A DNA stretch of 64,000 nt, taken from assembly GCA_023404345.1 (NCBI GenBank), contig JAEYCB010000039.1, forward strand, positions 18,494-82,493, in the 5' to 3' direction. Shown piece after piece: positions 7,973-15,756 of this stretch. Position 1 is the stretch's first letter. Every line of letters begins with the position of its first letter. The notes beneath the pieces were generated by a model, which was not told the origin of the DNA, made no database searches, and saw nothing but the letters and a program-made list of their open reading frames with translations. The translations under genes and the position numbers were made by a program. Origin of the DNA: Bacillota bacterium. GTDB lineage: Bacteria > Bacillota > Clostridia > Christensenellales > Aristaeellaceae.

Positions 7973-9298
7973 TTATACGCCAAACCACGCCCTCACTCTG
8001 GCGCCGCCCCCACAGGCGTCGGCGATCTCCAATCCGCCGCCGCAAGCCTCGCACAGCACGCGGCAGATGTTCAGCCCCAGCCCCAGGTGCCCCTGCGCGT
8101 CCGGGCCGTCACCCCGGTAGAAGGGCTCAGCAGCGCGACGGAGTCCTTCCGGCGTAAAGCCGGGGCCATCATCCCTGACCGTCAGGCTCAGCGTGCTTCC
8201 ATCCCATGCGACCGTGGCTTCTACGCGCGCGCAGGCAAACCGGGCTGCATTGGACACCAGGTTTTCAAACACCTGCATCACCCGCTCCACGTCCAGCTCC
8301 GCTCCGCCCTCACCGGGTGCGTCCAGCACGGCCTGCCGGCCTGGGAGCAGGATGCCCATCTCGCTCTCCATCTGGGTGCGCAGATCGGAAAAGCGCACCC
8401 AGGTGCGATGGACCGGCTGGTCCTCCAACCGCTGGAGGCTGCTCATGGCCTGAACATAGTCCTCCAGGCGGCGCACCTGAGCATCCATCACATCCACCTC
8501 CTGCGCCATATCCGCAGGCCCCGTTCCCTCTGCGATGTCATGCCGCAGCATACCCACATAGCCACGCAGCACCGTCAGCGGCGTGCGCAGATCGTGGGCA
8601 AAGGCGGCGTTGAGCCGCTTGCGCTCCTCCATCTGCCTCCACATTATGCGGTTGTTTTCCGCCAAGGCCCGGCGCATTTCCTCAAAGGAGGTACACAGCG
8701 CACCCATCTCGTCCTGTCGGTCCCAGTGGATGGCGAAGTCCAGGTCCTTTTCGGCGATCTTGCGCGAGGCCATGTCCAGAAGCGCAATGGGGCCCTTGAG
8801 CTTTTTGCGGTAAAACAGAGCAGCGCACAGCGCCGCCCCACCGCCATAGCATAGTGGAAAGCACAGGATGGAAGCCGCCGTGAGCAGCACGCTCATCGTA
8901 CGCTGCTGTTCATCCATCAGCGGAACCACCGCGATCAGGTTGGGTTCTGTTCCGTCTTCGTCTCCCGCCAGCTCACCCATATAGCCCAGCGTCACGCGCG
9001 CAGTCACGCCATCACCCTCGGCCAGAGCTACCTCCGCCCCCTCGGCATTGAAGATGCGGTAATGCACGCCATCCTCGTCAGCCCACATCTCGTAGCTGCC
9101 GCCTACAGGGATTTCATATTCCCGATACCCCTCCCAGTAATCCCTAGCATAGCTGTTCATGCGCAGGTTGTCAAGCCCCGTGACGCACAGTGTGCAGACA
9201 AGCGTCGCAAGCCCAAATGCCGCCAGTGTATAGGCCCAGAAGGCCGGCCGCAGGGACCAGTCCCGGAAGCTTTTCCGTTTTTTCCTCACTCGACCCAT
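7973..9298 (-). CDS. sensor histidine kinase
   Basis: Membrane sensor kinase of 441 residues, partner of the OmpR-type regulator just upstream. Two membrane segments (about 19-41 and 137-162) bracket an extracytoplasmic sensor of about 95 residues rich in acidic residues. A HAMP-like linker follows (163-215), then the H-box FAHDLRTPL with His235, an N-box ENLVSNAARF, G1 DDGPGF and G2 GHLGLGLNI. The start codon at 9298 lies inside the last codons of the regulator gene (13-bp overlap), so the two are translationally coupled. The signal sensed is unknown. Confidence 0.92.
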   Translation of the reverse strand: MGRVRKKRKSFRDWSLRPAFWAYTLAAFGLATLVCTLCVTGLDNLRMNSYARDYWEGYREYEIPVGGSYEMWADEDGVHYRIFNAEGAEVALAEGDGVTARVTLGYMGELAGDEDGTEPNLIAVVPLMDEQQRTMSVLLTAASILCFPLCYGGGAALCAALFYRKKLKGPIALLDMASRKIAEKDLDFAIHWDRQDEMGALCTSFEEMRRALAENNRIMWRQMEERKRLNAAFAHDLRTPLTVLRGYVGMLRHDIAEGTGPADMAQEVDVMDAQVRRLEDYVQAMSSLQRLEDQPVHRTWVRFSDLRTQMESEMGILLPGRQAVLDAPGEGGAELDVERVMQVFENLVSNAARFACARVEATVAWDGSTLSLTVRDDGPGFTPEGLRRAAEPFYRGDGPDAQGHLGLGLNICRVLCEACGGGLEIADACGGGARVRAWFGV

Positions 9299-9957
9299 TT
9301 GTACCCGCACCCCCACACGGTCTGGATATAGGCCTTGGCCCCGGCGGCTGCCAGCCCCGCACGGATGCGGCGCACGCGCTCGGCCACCAGCGAGGCGTCG
9401 CCCGTGCCATCCAGCCCCCACACGCGCTCGTAGATGCGTTCCTTATCGAACACCTGGCCGGGGTTTTGGCTAAGGAGCTCGATGATATCAAATTCCTTTC
9501 TGGCAAAGGCAAGCGGCTTTCCTTCAAAGGTGACGGTGCGGTCCGTGTAGTTGATGGCCAGTCCGCCGTCCATGTGTACCACTGCGGCACGGGCGCGCCG
9601 GGTTTCGCGCCTCAGGTGCGCAGCCACACGCGCGCCCAGCTCATCGATGGAAAATGGCTTGAGCACGTAATCATCCCCGCCGGAGGCAAAGCCCGTGATC
9701 TTGTCGGCATCCTCCACGCGCGCGGTCAAAAACAGCACAGGGCAGTCCAGATGCTCCCGCAGCGCGCGGCACACCGCAAAGCCATCCATGTCCGGCAGGT
9801 TCACATCCAGCAGCACCATATCTGGCGCACAGCAGAGCTTTTTGAGCGCCTCCCCGCCGGTTAGCGCCGTGACCGTCTCGTAGCCCTCGCGCATAAAATA
9901 GCGCTTGAGCATAGCGGTGATTTCAGGCTCATCATCCACGATCATAAGACGTGGCAT
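9286..9957 (-). CDS. OmpR/PhoB-family response regulator
   Basis: 223 residues. The receiver domain (1-115) has the acidic pair DDE (8-10), phospho-acceptor Asp51 in LLDVNLPDMDG, Thr78 in FLTAR and Lys100 in VLKPF. The winged-helix DNA-binding domain (about 130-223) has TFEGKPLAFARKEFDIIELL and ends QTVWGCGYKW. Phosphorylated by the overlapping kinase gene. Its start overlaps the VTT membrane gene by 26 bp, so three genes form one unit. Confidence 0.95.
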   Translation of the reverse strand: MPRLMIVDDEPEITAMLKRYFMREGYETVTALTGGEALKKLCCAPDMVLLDVNLPDMDGFAVCRALREHLDCPVLFLTARVEDADKITGFASGGDDYVLKPFSIDELGARVAAHLRRETRRARAAVVHMDGGLAINYTDRTVTFEGKPLAFARKEFDIIELLSQNPGQVFDKERIYERVWGLDGTGDASLVAERVRRIRAGLAAAGAKAYIQTVWGCGYKWVE

Positions 9958-10666
9958 GCTTCTTTCCTCCTTCTTCCCGGGCGTTCATGCGGCGGTATAT
10001 CACAAGGCCCACTCCGCAGAGCAGCAGAGTGACGCCAAACACCAGCACGGCAAAGCCATAGCTGCCTGCGCCCAATGCGTCACCTCCGATGGTGGAGGTG
10101 ATCACCGAAGGGATGCGCCCCACTACGGAAATGGTCAGCCACCGGCCCAGCCGCATGTGCGTAAGGCCCGCACAGTAGGTGAGCAGGTCCTTGGGCGTGC
10201 CGGGGAACAAAAACACAACGAACAGCCAGCCCTCCAGCCTGCGTCCGTTTCTAAAAATCGGCAGGGAATCGATCTTGTCCGCAGGAAAGAATGCCTCCAC
10301 TGCCCGGCGGCCGAAGCGGCGCACTGCCAGGAAAACAGCCGCACCGCCCAGCAGCGCGCCCAACAGACAAAGCGCCGTGCCCTCCGCTGCGCCGAAGGCA
10401 TAACCTGCAGCGATCTCCAGCGGCTCTCCGGGAATCATGGCCGCAATGATCTGCACAGCCATCATGCCTACAAAAGCCGCCCGGCCCCACAGTCCCCGCT
10501 CATCCACCCAGGCGCGAAAACGCTCCGGGTCCGACAAAAGGTCCAGCATCGGCTTGCCCGCAAAAAGGCACACTGCCGCTATTGCCAGTCCGAAAGCGAC
10601 CAGCCCCGCGGCCGCAATCACGCGCCGGCGGCGGTCCTCCGGCGATATGGCATGTTTCAAGCGCAT
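9932..10666 (-). CDS. TVP38/TMEM64 (VTT-domain, DedA-superfamily) membrane protein
   Basis: 244 residues, five to six hydrophobic segments. The VTT signature is visible in MIPGEPLEIAAGYAFGAAEGT (first part, about 77-95) and FLFPGTPKDLLTYCAGLT (about 152-169), matching the FPG..D..Y..G pattern of this superfamily. Members are implicated in lipid scrambling or undecaprenyl-phosphate and proton-coupled transport; the exact substrate is unknown. It is the first gene of the unit with the two-component system, which suggests that the regulator responds to envelope or membrane state. Confidence 0.88.
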   Translation of the reverse strand: MRLKHAISPEDRRRRVIAAAGLVAFGLAIAAVCLFAGKPMLDLLSDPERFRAWVDERGLWGRAAFVGMMAVQIIAAMIPGEPLEIAAGYAFGAAEGTALCLLGALLGGAAVFLAVRRFGRRAVEAFFPADKIDSLPIFRNGRRLEGWLFVVFLFPGTPKDLLTYCAGLTHMRLGRWLTISVVGRIPSVITSTIGGDALGAGSYGFAVLVFGVTLLLCGVGLVIYRRMNAREEGGKKHATSYDRG

Positions 10667-10726
10667 TCTTTATCCCCCGTTTATGGAAAAGCTCACGGGC
10701 GGGTTTTTTCCCTGGCCCGCGAAACC

Positions 10727-10760
10727 AGCATAACGGGGCATGTTCTACTTTTTCTCTACT
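10727..10760 (-). promoter_or_regulatory. probable promoter with direct-repeat regulator boxes
   Basis: On the minus strand a -10-like TATGCT (10727-10732) has no good -35, but two AGTAGA repeats (10744-10749 and 10755-10760) lie exactly 11 bp apart over the -35 position. Helix-turn-spaced direct repeats are what OmpR-family dimers bind, so autoregulation by the regulator encoded downstream is inferred. Confidence 0.45.
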
Positions 10761-10776
10761 TTCGAAAGCGAAGTAT

Positions 10777-10809
10777 GCAAAAGCCCCGGTCGCGCATAGC
10801 GGCCGGGGC
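10777..10809 (-). terminator. intrinsic terminator after the M13 peptidase gene
   Basis: GC-rich stem (GCCCCGG arm at 10783-10789 pairing with CCGGGGC at 10803-10809) followed on the minus strand by CTTTTGC. Confidence 0.8.
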
Positions 10810-10816
10810 AGAAGGA

Positions 10817-12793
10817 TCACCAGATGGACACGCGGTCTTCGGGCGCGCGGTACATGCCGTCGCCCTCCTCGATGCCAAAGGTGGTGAAGAAGTCGTCGAG
10901 ATTCTGCACCTGGATGTTACAGCGCAGCTTGGAGGGCGCGTGCACGTCCATGGTCAGCTTCATATTCATGTAGGCTTCGGTGGCCTTGTTTCGCCACGCC
11001 CTGGCCCAGCTGGTGAAGAAGTCCTCCAGATCGGGCTCGTCCTCAACCTGCTTGAGCGCTTCCAGCGCGCAGGACAGGCCACCCGCATCAGCCACGTTTT
11101 CCGTCACGGTCAGGGTTCCGTTGACCGTTCCGCCCGCGAAGGGCAGGCCGTCAAACTCCTCGATCATCGCCTGAGACAATTCCTCAAACTTAGCCAGATC
11201 CTCCTCGGTCCACCAGTTGGCCAGCGAGCCGTTCTCGTCAAACTTGGAGCCGTTGGGGTCAAAGGCATGGGAAATCTCATGCGCAATGATCGCGCCCAGG
11301 GCGCCGTAGTTGGAGGACACGGACGCTTCCAGGCTGTAGAAGGGGTCCTGAAGAATGGCGGCGGGGAAGTTGATGCTGTTGTTGGTGAGCGAGTACATGG
11401 CATTGACCGTGCTGGCGCTCAGAGGCCACAGGTTGCGGTCCACGGGTTTACCGCAGAGGCTGAGGTTATATTCCATCGACGCGCGGGTGAAAGCCGCCAT
11501 GTTCTCCATCAGCGTGCCGCCCTCGGAGGCGGGTACCGTCTCGAACAGGTCGTACATGGGGTTCGCCTGATCGGGGTATCCCACATGGACGCTCATGCTG
11601 TCCAGCTTGCGAATGGCCATTTCGCGGGTCTCGTCGCTGAGCCATTCATTCTCGTTCAGGCGCTGCTTGTATACCTCCACGATCTGATCCACCATGGCCT
11701 GCACATCCAGACGAGCTTCCTCGCCGAAATAGGTCTTGCCGTAGTAGATGCCCACGATCTCGCCATATACGCCCATTGCCGCATTGTAGGCGGCCTCCTC
11801 GGCGCTCACCGGCTCCGTAGTGCCGCTGAGCGCAAGGCTGTAGGCAGACGCCTGTACGCGGAAATCATCGCTAAGGAAGGGGGCCATTGCGTTGACCGTC
11901 GCCACCAGCATCCAGCTCTTCATATGAGGGAAGGTCTCGTCATTGACCAGTTCGTCCAGCGCCTCAAAATAGACAGGGTCGGTCACAACGACGGTTTCGG
12001 GCACTTCTTCCATCAGTGCCCCCATCAGGGCGGTCAGGTCAAAATTCTCTACCTGCTCATCCAGCTGCGCAAGGGGCTGCGGGTTGTAGCTGGCGGTGGT
12101 GTCGCTGCTCTCCTGGGCGGTACGGTTGTAGGCCGCGAGACTTTCGTCAAAGGCCAGCGCCTGGGAGACAATCTCTTCGGCCTCTTTCTCAGTCTTTCCT
12201 GCCATTACCAGCAGATTCTTGGACATTTGACCATAGACGCCCTGCAACGCAGTGCGCGTGTTGTCGTCGAGGTAATAGTCCTTGACCGAAAGAAAGAGTG
12301 AACAAGGGCCAATATACATGGCGTTGACAGAAGCATCGGCCAGGTCCGCCATTACCCCAAGGGTAAAGGGCACAGGCAGTCCATCCAGCATCAGCTCCGG
12401 CAGGCTTTCCCGGAGAGCATCCATGTCATCGAGGACTTCGATTCTCTCCAGGAATGGCTTGATGGGCTCGGCGCCCAAGGCGTTGCGGGTTTCATAGTCC
12501 GCCGCCAGACGGTAGAGCTCGATAAAGTCCGTCAATTCTTCCGGAATGTCCTTCTCGCCGTTGAGCATAGCTTGGAAATCCGCTTTCAGGACCTCCTGGA
12601 CCTGGTCCCCCATCTCCGAAAAAACGCTCACCTCCGGGGCGTCCGAGGGAATTTCTGCCTGTGCCAGCCATTCGGCGTTCACAGCCTCGTAAAAGTCATC
12701 TTTCAAACTTGGCGTTTCCTCTGCCAGACACATGGACGCGGCCATCAGCAGCGCCAGCACCAGGCACAGCACACTTTTTGCGCGAATGATCAT
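10817..12793 (-). CDS. pepO: secreted M13 (neprilysin/PepO-like) zinc metallopeptidase
   Basis: 658-residue oligopeptidase of family M13, expected to cleave short peptides outside the membrane. The start at 12793 is preferred because AAAGGAG lies about 11 nt upstream; a GTG 12 nt earlier overlaps that site. An N-terminal Sec signal peptide ends near MCLA-EE; the Cys is not in a lipobox. The zinc motif HEISH is at 505-509 with upstream NNSINFPAAILQDPF typical of the family, and the third ligand/partner pair ENVADAGG has Glu565 and Asp569. The C-terminus RAPEDRVSIW resembles the usual CRVW end but lacks the Cys. It has its own promoter and terminator. Confidence 0.93.
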   Translation of the reverse strand: MIIRAKSVLCLVLALLMAASMCLAEETPSLKDDFYEAVNAEWLAQAEIPSDAPEVSVFSEMGDQVQEVLKADFQAMLNGEKDIPEELTDFIELYRLAADYETRNALGAEPIKPFLERIEVLDDMDALRESLPELMLDGLPVPFTLGVMADLADASVNAMYIGPCSLFLSVKDYYLDDNTRTALQGVYGQMSKNLLVMAGKTEKEAEEIVSQALAFDESLAAYNRTAQESSDTTASYNPQPLAQLDEQVENFDLTALMGALMEEVPETVVVTDPVYFEALDELVNDETFPHMKSWMLVATVNAMAPFLSDDFRVQASAYSLALSGTTEPVSAEEAAYNAAMGVYGEIVGIYYGKTYFGEEARLDVQAMVDQIVEVYKQRLNENEWLSDETREMAIRKLDSMSVHVGYPDQANPMYDLFETVPASEGGTLMENMAAFTRASMEYNLSLCGKPVDRNLWPLSASTVNAMYSLTNNSINFPAAILQDPFYSLEASVSSNYGALGAIIAHEISHAFDPNGSKFDENGSLANWWTEEDLAKFEELSQAMIEEFDGLPFAGGTVNGTLTVTENVADAGGLSCALEALKQVEDEPDLEDFFTSWARAWRNKATEAYMNMKLTMDVHAPSKLRCNIQVQNLDDFFTTFGIEEGDGMYRAPEDRVSIW

Positions 12794-12850
12794 CCTGTGT
12801 TCCACTCCTTTGCTTACACTTGGTAAAGGCAGGTCAATTCACGGGGGGGT

Positions 12851-12879
12851 ATTATAGCAATCCGCCCTTTTTACGTCAA
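12851..12879 (-). promoter_or_regulatory. sigma-A promoter of the M13 peptidase gene
   Basis: -35 TTGACG (12874-12879), 17-bp spacer, -10 TATAAT (12851-12856) on the minus strand, about 58 bp before the start codon. Confidence 0.9.
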
Positions 12880-13558
12880 GGGGCTTGACCGAAGGCTAGG
12901 CACGAACAATATAGAGTCGCACCGAATTTGCCATCGCTTTATATGGCCTTCTGCAGAGAACTGCCTTCATACGCTTCCCATCAGGAAAGCTTTCATGATT
13001 CCATAGAGGCACAATGATTTGGACGGGCCTTGTTCCAAATTCTCTTTTCATCATCAAAACGGCGCCTTTATCGTAAATCTGTTAAACCTTTAATTGGGAG
13101 TCTGCACACCTCACACATTACTCTTCGGTGCGAATTGTGCATATACTTACTCTTATATTCATATCATGGCATTCCTGCGCCCTGTTCCAAATTCAGGCAT
13201 CTTATTTTCCGTCCGAAAGGAACACCGTTTCAATAATAAGGGTTGGACTTGGATGAAGATAGCGCTTCCAAAATGTATCAGTCGGTCCTATAGGTTCCTT
13301 CCACACAACAGGAACCTATACAGCATGTGGTTTTCCTGCATTTTCCGCCGTAAAAAATAGCCCCCCCTTTTTTATATTTCTCCGAGTGCCTCCGCTTTGG
13401 GAGGCATTTTCTAACGGCCCTACCGTTAGTATTACAGGCGTAAGCTGCTCTGGTGCGTCACGTATAAAAGCGATTCCTTCCTTTTTATAATATATCATTC
13501 ATAGCGTTCAAAATGTATTGCCGGTGTATAAAAAATCGTATTTTATTTCACAAGCATA
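12880..13558. other. long intergenic region without a supported gene
   Basis: About 680 bp, clearly more AT-rich than the flanks. No open frame here has both a ribosome-binding site and protein-like content. Visible structure: a 10-bp perfect inverted repeat (13289-13298 with 13311-13320); a terminator-like stem TGCCTCC/GGAGGCA followed by TTTT on the plus strand (13388-13410); a 7-bp inverted repeat CTAACGG/CCGTTAG (13411-13429); a 12-bp direct repeat TGTTCCAAATTC (13031-13042 and 13183-13194); and an imperfect 20-25-bp direct repeat containing CAAAATGTAT (13269-13278 and 13509-13518). It may hold an unrecognised small RNA or decayed sequence. Confidence 0.5.
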
Positions 13559-13615
13559 TTGACATTTAGCAATCTTGGACTATAATAATGGTAAGTTGAC
13601 CGAACAAACCAACTT
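13559..13615 (+). promoter_or_regulatory. promoter and candidate ROK operator
   Basis: -35 TTGACA (13559-13564), 16-bp spacer, -10 TATAAT (13581-13586). Immediately downstream AAGTTG (13593-13598) and CAACTT (13610-13615) form an inverted repeat with 11-bp spacing, well placed to block transcription. The ROK regulator encoded next is the likely ligand-responsive binder; this is inference. Confidence 0.8.
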
Positions 13616-13633
13616 TAATCAGGGGATTTACAT

Positions 13634-14833
13634 ATGCAGCCGACAAACCAGCAGTTGATTAAATCTACCAATATTAAGAACCTTTTCCTTCTAATCCAGA
13701 AAAATTCTGGAATTTCACGTGCGGCGTTGGCGAAGGCAACTCACTTAAGCAAGGCAACCGTATCTGTTCTGGTGGACGAATTAATTGGCAGGGGGTATGT
13801 AATAGATTGTGGGACGGGAACCAGCCTGACCACAGGACGCAAACCCAACACACTTACGGTCAATGATGCGCACAACTGCCTGGCAGTTTTTCAGTGGCAC
13901 AAATCCTGCCTTAACGTAGCTCTTGTTTCCCTGAGCGGCAGAATGCTCTATGAGATGCGGATCTCAAGTGATCGTTATCTGGATTATGGCTTGATTACGG
14001 CAAAGGTGTTTCGGGAGGATATTGAAGCCTATAACCCAAATGCAAAAATTCTTGGTGTGTGCCTGGTAGTACCGGCAATCGTGGATAAAGCGAGCCAGGG
14101 AATCCTCTCCACGGTGCTGGACTTCCGTGTTGAAGACGATGTGCTCAAGGAGCTTCGCAAGCGTATACCCAACTATCCCATTGCCGTATTCAATGATACA
14201 GCATGTTACGCCTACGCAGAATATGTGCACAGCGCCTTGGAAGACAGTTATTTTGCGTTTGTAAACATAGGAAGCGGCGTCGGCGCGGTTGCACTGGACC
14301 ATGGCCGTTTTTTCCGGGCAGCCAATGGAATGACGACGCAGTTTGGTCATTTTTCGGTAGATCGCAACGGGCCTCAATGCAATTGCGGAAATCGAGGCTG
14401 TCTGGAGCGAATGATCGGAGAATTGTATCTTTATGAGCGTTCCTGTAAGGAAGGATGCCAGGATCTCTTTTCCAGCAAGGAAGACGCGTGTTTTGAAAAG
14501 CTTGGCAGACTGGTGGCCCAAGGTGACAAGCGTGCAGTTAAGCTGATGAATGCTTTAGCTGAAGATACCGCCTATGCGATCAGCAATCTTATTAGCCTGT
14601 TCAACCCCAAGGAAGTGGTAATAGGCGGAAAAGGTATGGCGCTGGGCAAAACATATTTGGATACGGTAGGTGATTATCTAAATCGAATGGGGTTTCCGTT
14701 GTTTATGAAACAGGTTGGGTTACGTTTCTCCGATTTAAATAAATCCTCCGCCCTGCAGGGGGCAGCCCGGTATTTCATCGATCAGTATTTCACCTTCGAT
14801 GGGGAAATGCAGAATAATCTTTTCATTGGGTAA
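13634..14833 (+). CDS. ROK-family transcriptional regulator (XylR/NagC type)
   Basis: 399 residues. An N-terminal winged helix-turn-helix (about 9-65; GISRAALAKATHLSKATVSVLVDELIGRGYV) precedes a ROK sugar-kinase-like domain. The zinc motif CNCGNRGCLE is present after FGHFSVDRNG. NIGSGVGAVALDHGRFFRAANGMTTQFGH matches the ROK core. The kinase-type Asp appears in the phrase FNDTACYA. It is therefore most likely a sugar-responsive repressor of the operon that follows. The gene begins downstream of a strong promoter and a possible operator, and the isomerase gene starts 26 bp after it. Confidence 0.9.
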   Translation: MQPTNQQLIKSTNIKNLFLLIQKNSGISRAALAKATHLSKATVSVLVDELIGRGYVIDCGTGTSLTTGRKPNTLTVNDAHNCLAVFQWHKSCLNVALVSLSGRMLYEMRISSDRYLDYGLITAKVFREDIEAYNPNAKILGVCLVVPAIVDKASQGILSTVLDFRVEDDVLKELRKRIPNYPIAVFNDTACYAYAEYVHSALEDSYFAFVNIGSGVGAVALDHGRFFRAANGMTTQFGHFSVDRNGPQCNCGNRGCLERMIGELYLYERSCKEGCQDLFSSKEDACFEKLGRLVAQGDKRAVKLMNALAEDTAYAISNLISLFNPKEVVIGGKGMALGKTYLDTVGDYLNRMGFPLFMKQVGLRFSDLNKSSALQGAARYFIDQYFTFDGEMQNNLFIG

Positions 14834-14859
14834 ACAAGAAGGAAAGGCGGTCAAACAAA

Positions 14860-15690
14860 ATGATTACTCTGGGTCTTTGCTGTCGCGACGTGGAAGGGCT
14901 GGAATTGGAGCAGCAATTTGAACAGGCATCCCGCTTGGGCTTTACCAACGTGCAGATTGCCATGTGGCGCATGGAGCATCTCACCGCGGAGCATGCGCAC
15001 GAAACGAAGAAGCTGCTTGAAAAATACGGCTTGAAGTGCACGGAAATCTGGTGCGGATGGACCCGTCCCGCATATTGGGATTTCCGCAACGGTCCGTCCT
15101 CTCTGGGACTCGTTCCGAGTGAATACCGTCTGCAACGGCTGCAGGATCTGCTCAAAGGCGCAGCCTATGCGCGCGAGCTGGGCATTACGGATGTGATCAC
15201 CCATCTGGGCTTTATTCCGCAGGATCCCACGGATCATAACTATGTGGGGCTTATCCACGCGCTCAAGCATCTTACAACGGAATTGAAAAAGTACGGCCAG
15301 TTTTTCTCTTTTGAAACCGGTCAGGAAACGCCGCTGGTGGTTCGCAGATGTATCGAGGATGTGGGGGCCGATAATCTCGGTGTCAATTTTGATCCCGGCA
15401 ATCTCCTGATCTATGGCAACGGCAATCCCGTAGATGGTTTGGATCTGCTGGGAAATTATGTGCGCAGCGTACATGCAAAGGACGCCACATACCCCACTTC
15501 CGGTTACACGCTTGGCGAAGAAAAGGTTATGGGCGAAGGCCAAGTGGACATGAAGGCGTTTGTTGAAAAACTCAAGCGTTTGGGCTTTGATCGTGTGATG
15601 TCCATTGAGCACGAGCGTAAAGGTCTCAGCACGGAACAGAAGGAGCAGGAAATCCTGCATGCCAAGAAATACCTGGAGGCGTTGCTCTGA
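14860..15690 (+). CDS. sugar phosphate isomerase/epimerase (xylose-isomerase-like TIM barrel)
   Basis: 276 residues of the AP-endonuclease-2/xylose-isomerase-like fold. Metal ligands appear as Glu in FETGQET, Asp in NFDPGNLL, His in SVHAKDA and Glu in MSIEHE, the set typical for IolE/IolI- and DTE-like enzymes. It is cytoplasmic. The location between a ROK regulator and sugar transporter genes points to catabolism of a sugar, polyol or keto-sugar; the substrate is not readable. RBS AAGGAAAGG precedes the ATG. Confidence 0.88.
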   Translation: MITLGLCCRDVEGLELEQQFEQASRLGFTNVQIAMWRMEHLTAEHAHETKKLLEKYGLKCTEIWCGWTRPAYWDFRNGPSSLGLVPSEYRLQRLQDLLKGAAYARELGITDVITHLGFIPQDPTDHNYVGLIHALKHLTTELKKYGQFFSFETGQETPLVVRRCIEDVGADNLGVNFDPGNLLIYGNGNPVDGLDLLGNYVRSVHAKDATYPTSGYTLGEEKVMGEGQVDMKAFVEKLKRLGFDRVMSIEHERKGLSTEQKEQEILHAKKYLEALL

Positions 15691-15756
15691 GGGGGAACTG
15701 ATGAGAAAGCACATTTCTCATTAGGATAAAAAACAAAGGGAAAGGTGGAAAAGCAC

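Noticed and set aside
9905..12301. A 798-codon plus-strand open frame opposite the two-component and M13 peptidase genes
   Set aside because: High-GC antisense shadow: no RBS, low-complexity His/Arg/Gly-rich translation, and the minus-strand genes are unmistakable.
12841..12848. Run of seven G near the M13 promoter as a phase-variable tract
   Set aside because: Lies in the untranslated leader, is short, and has no sign of affecting a reading frame.
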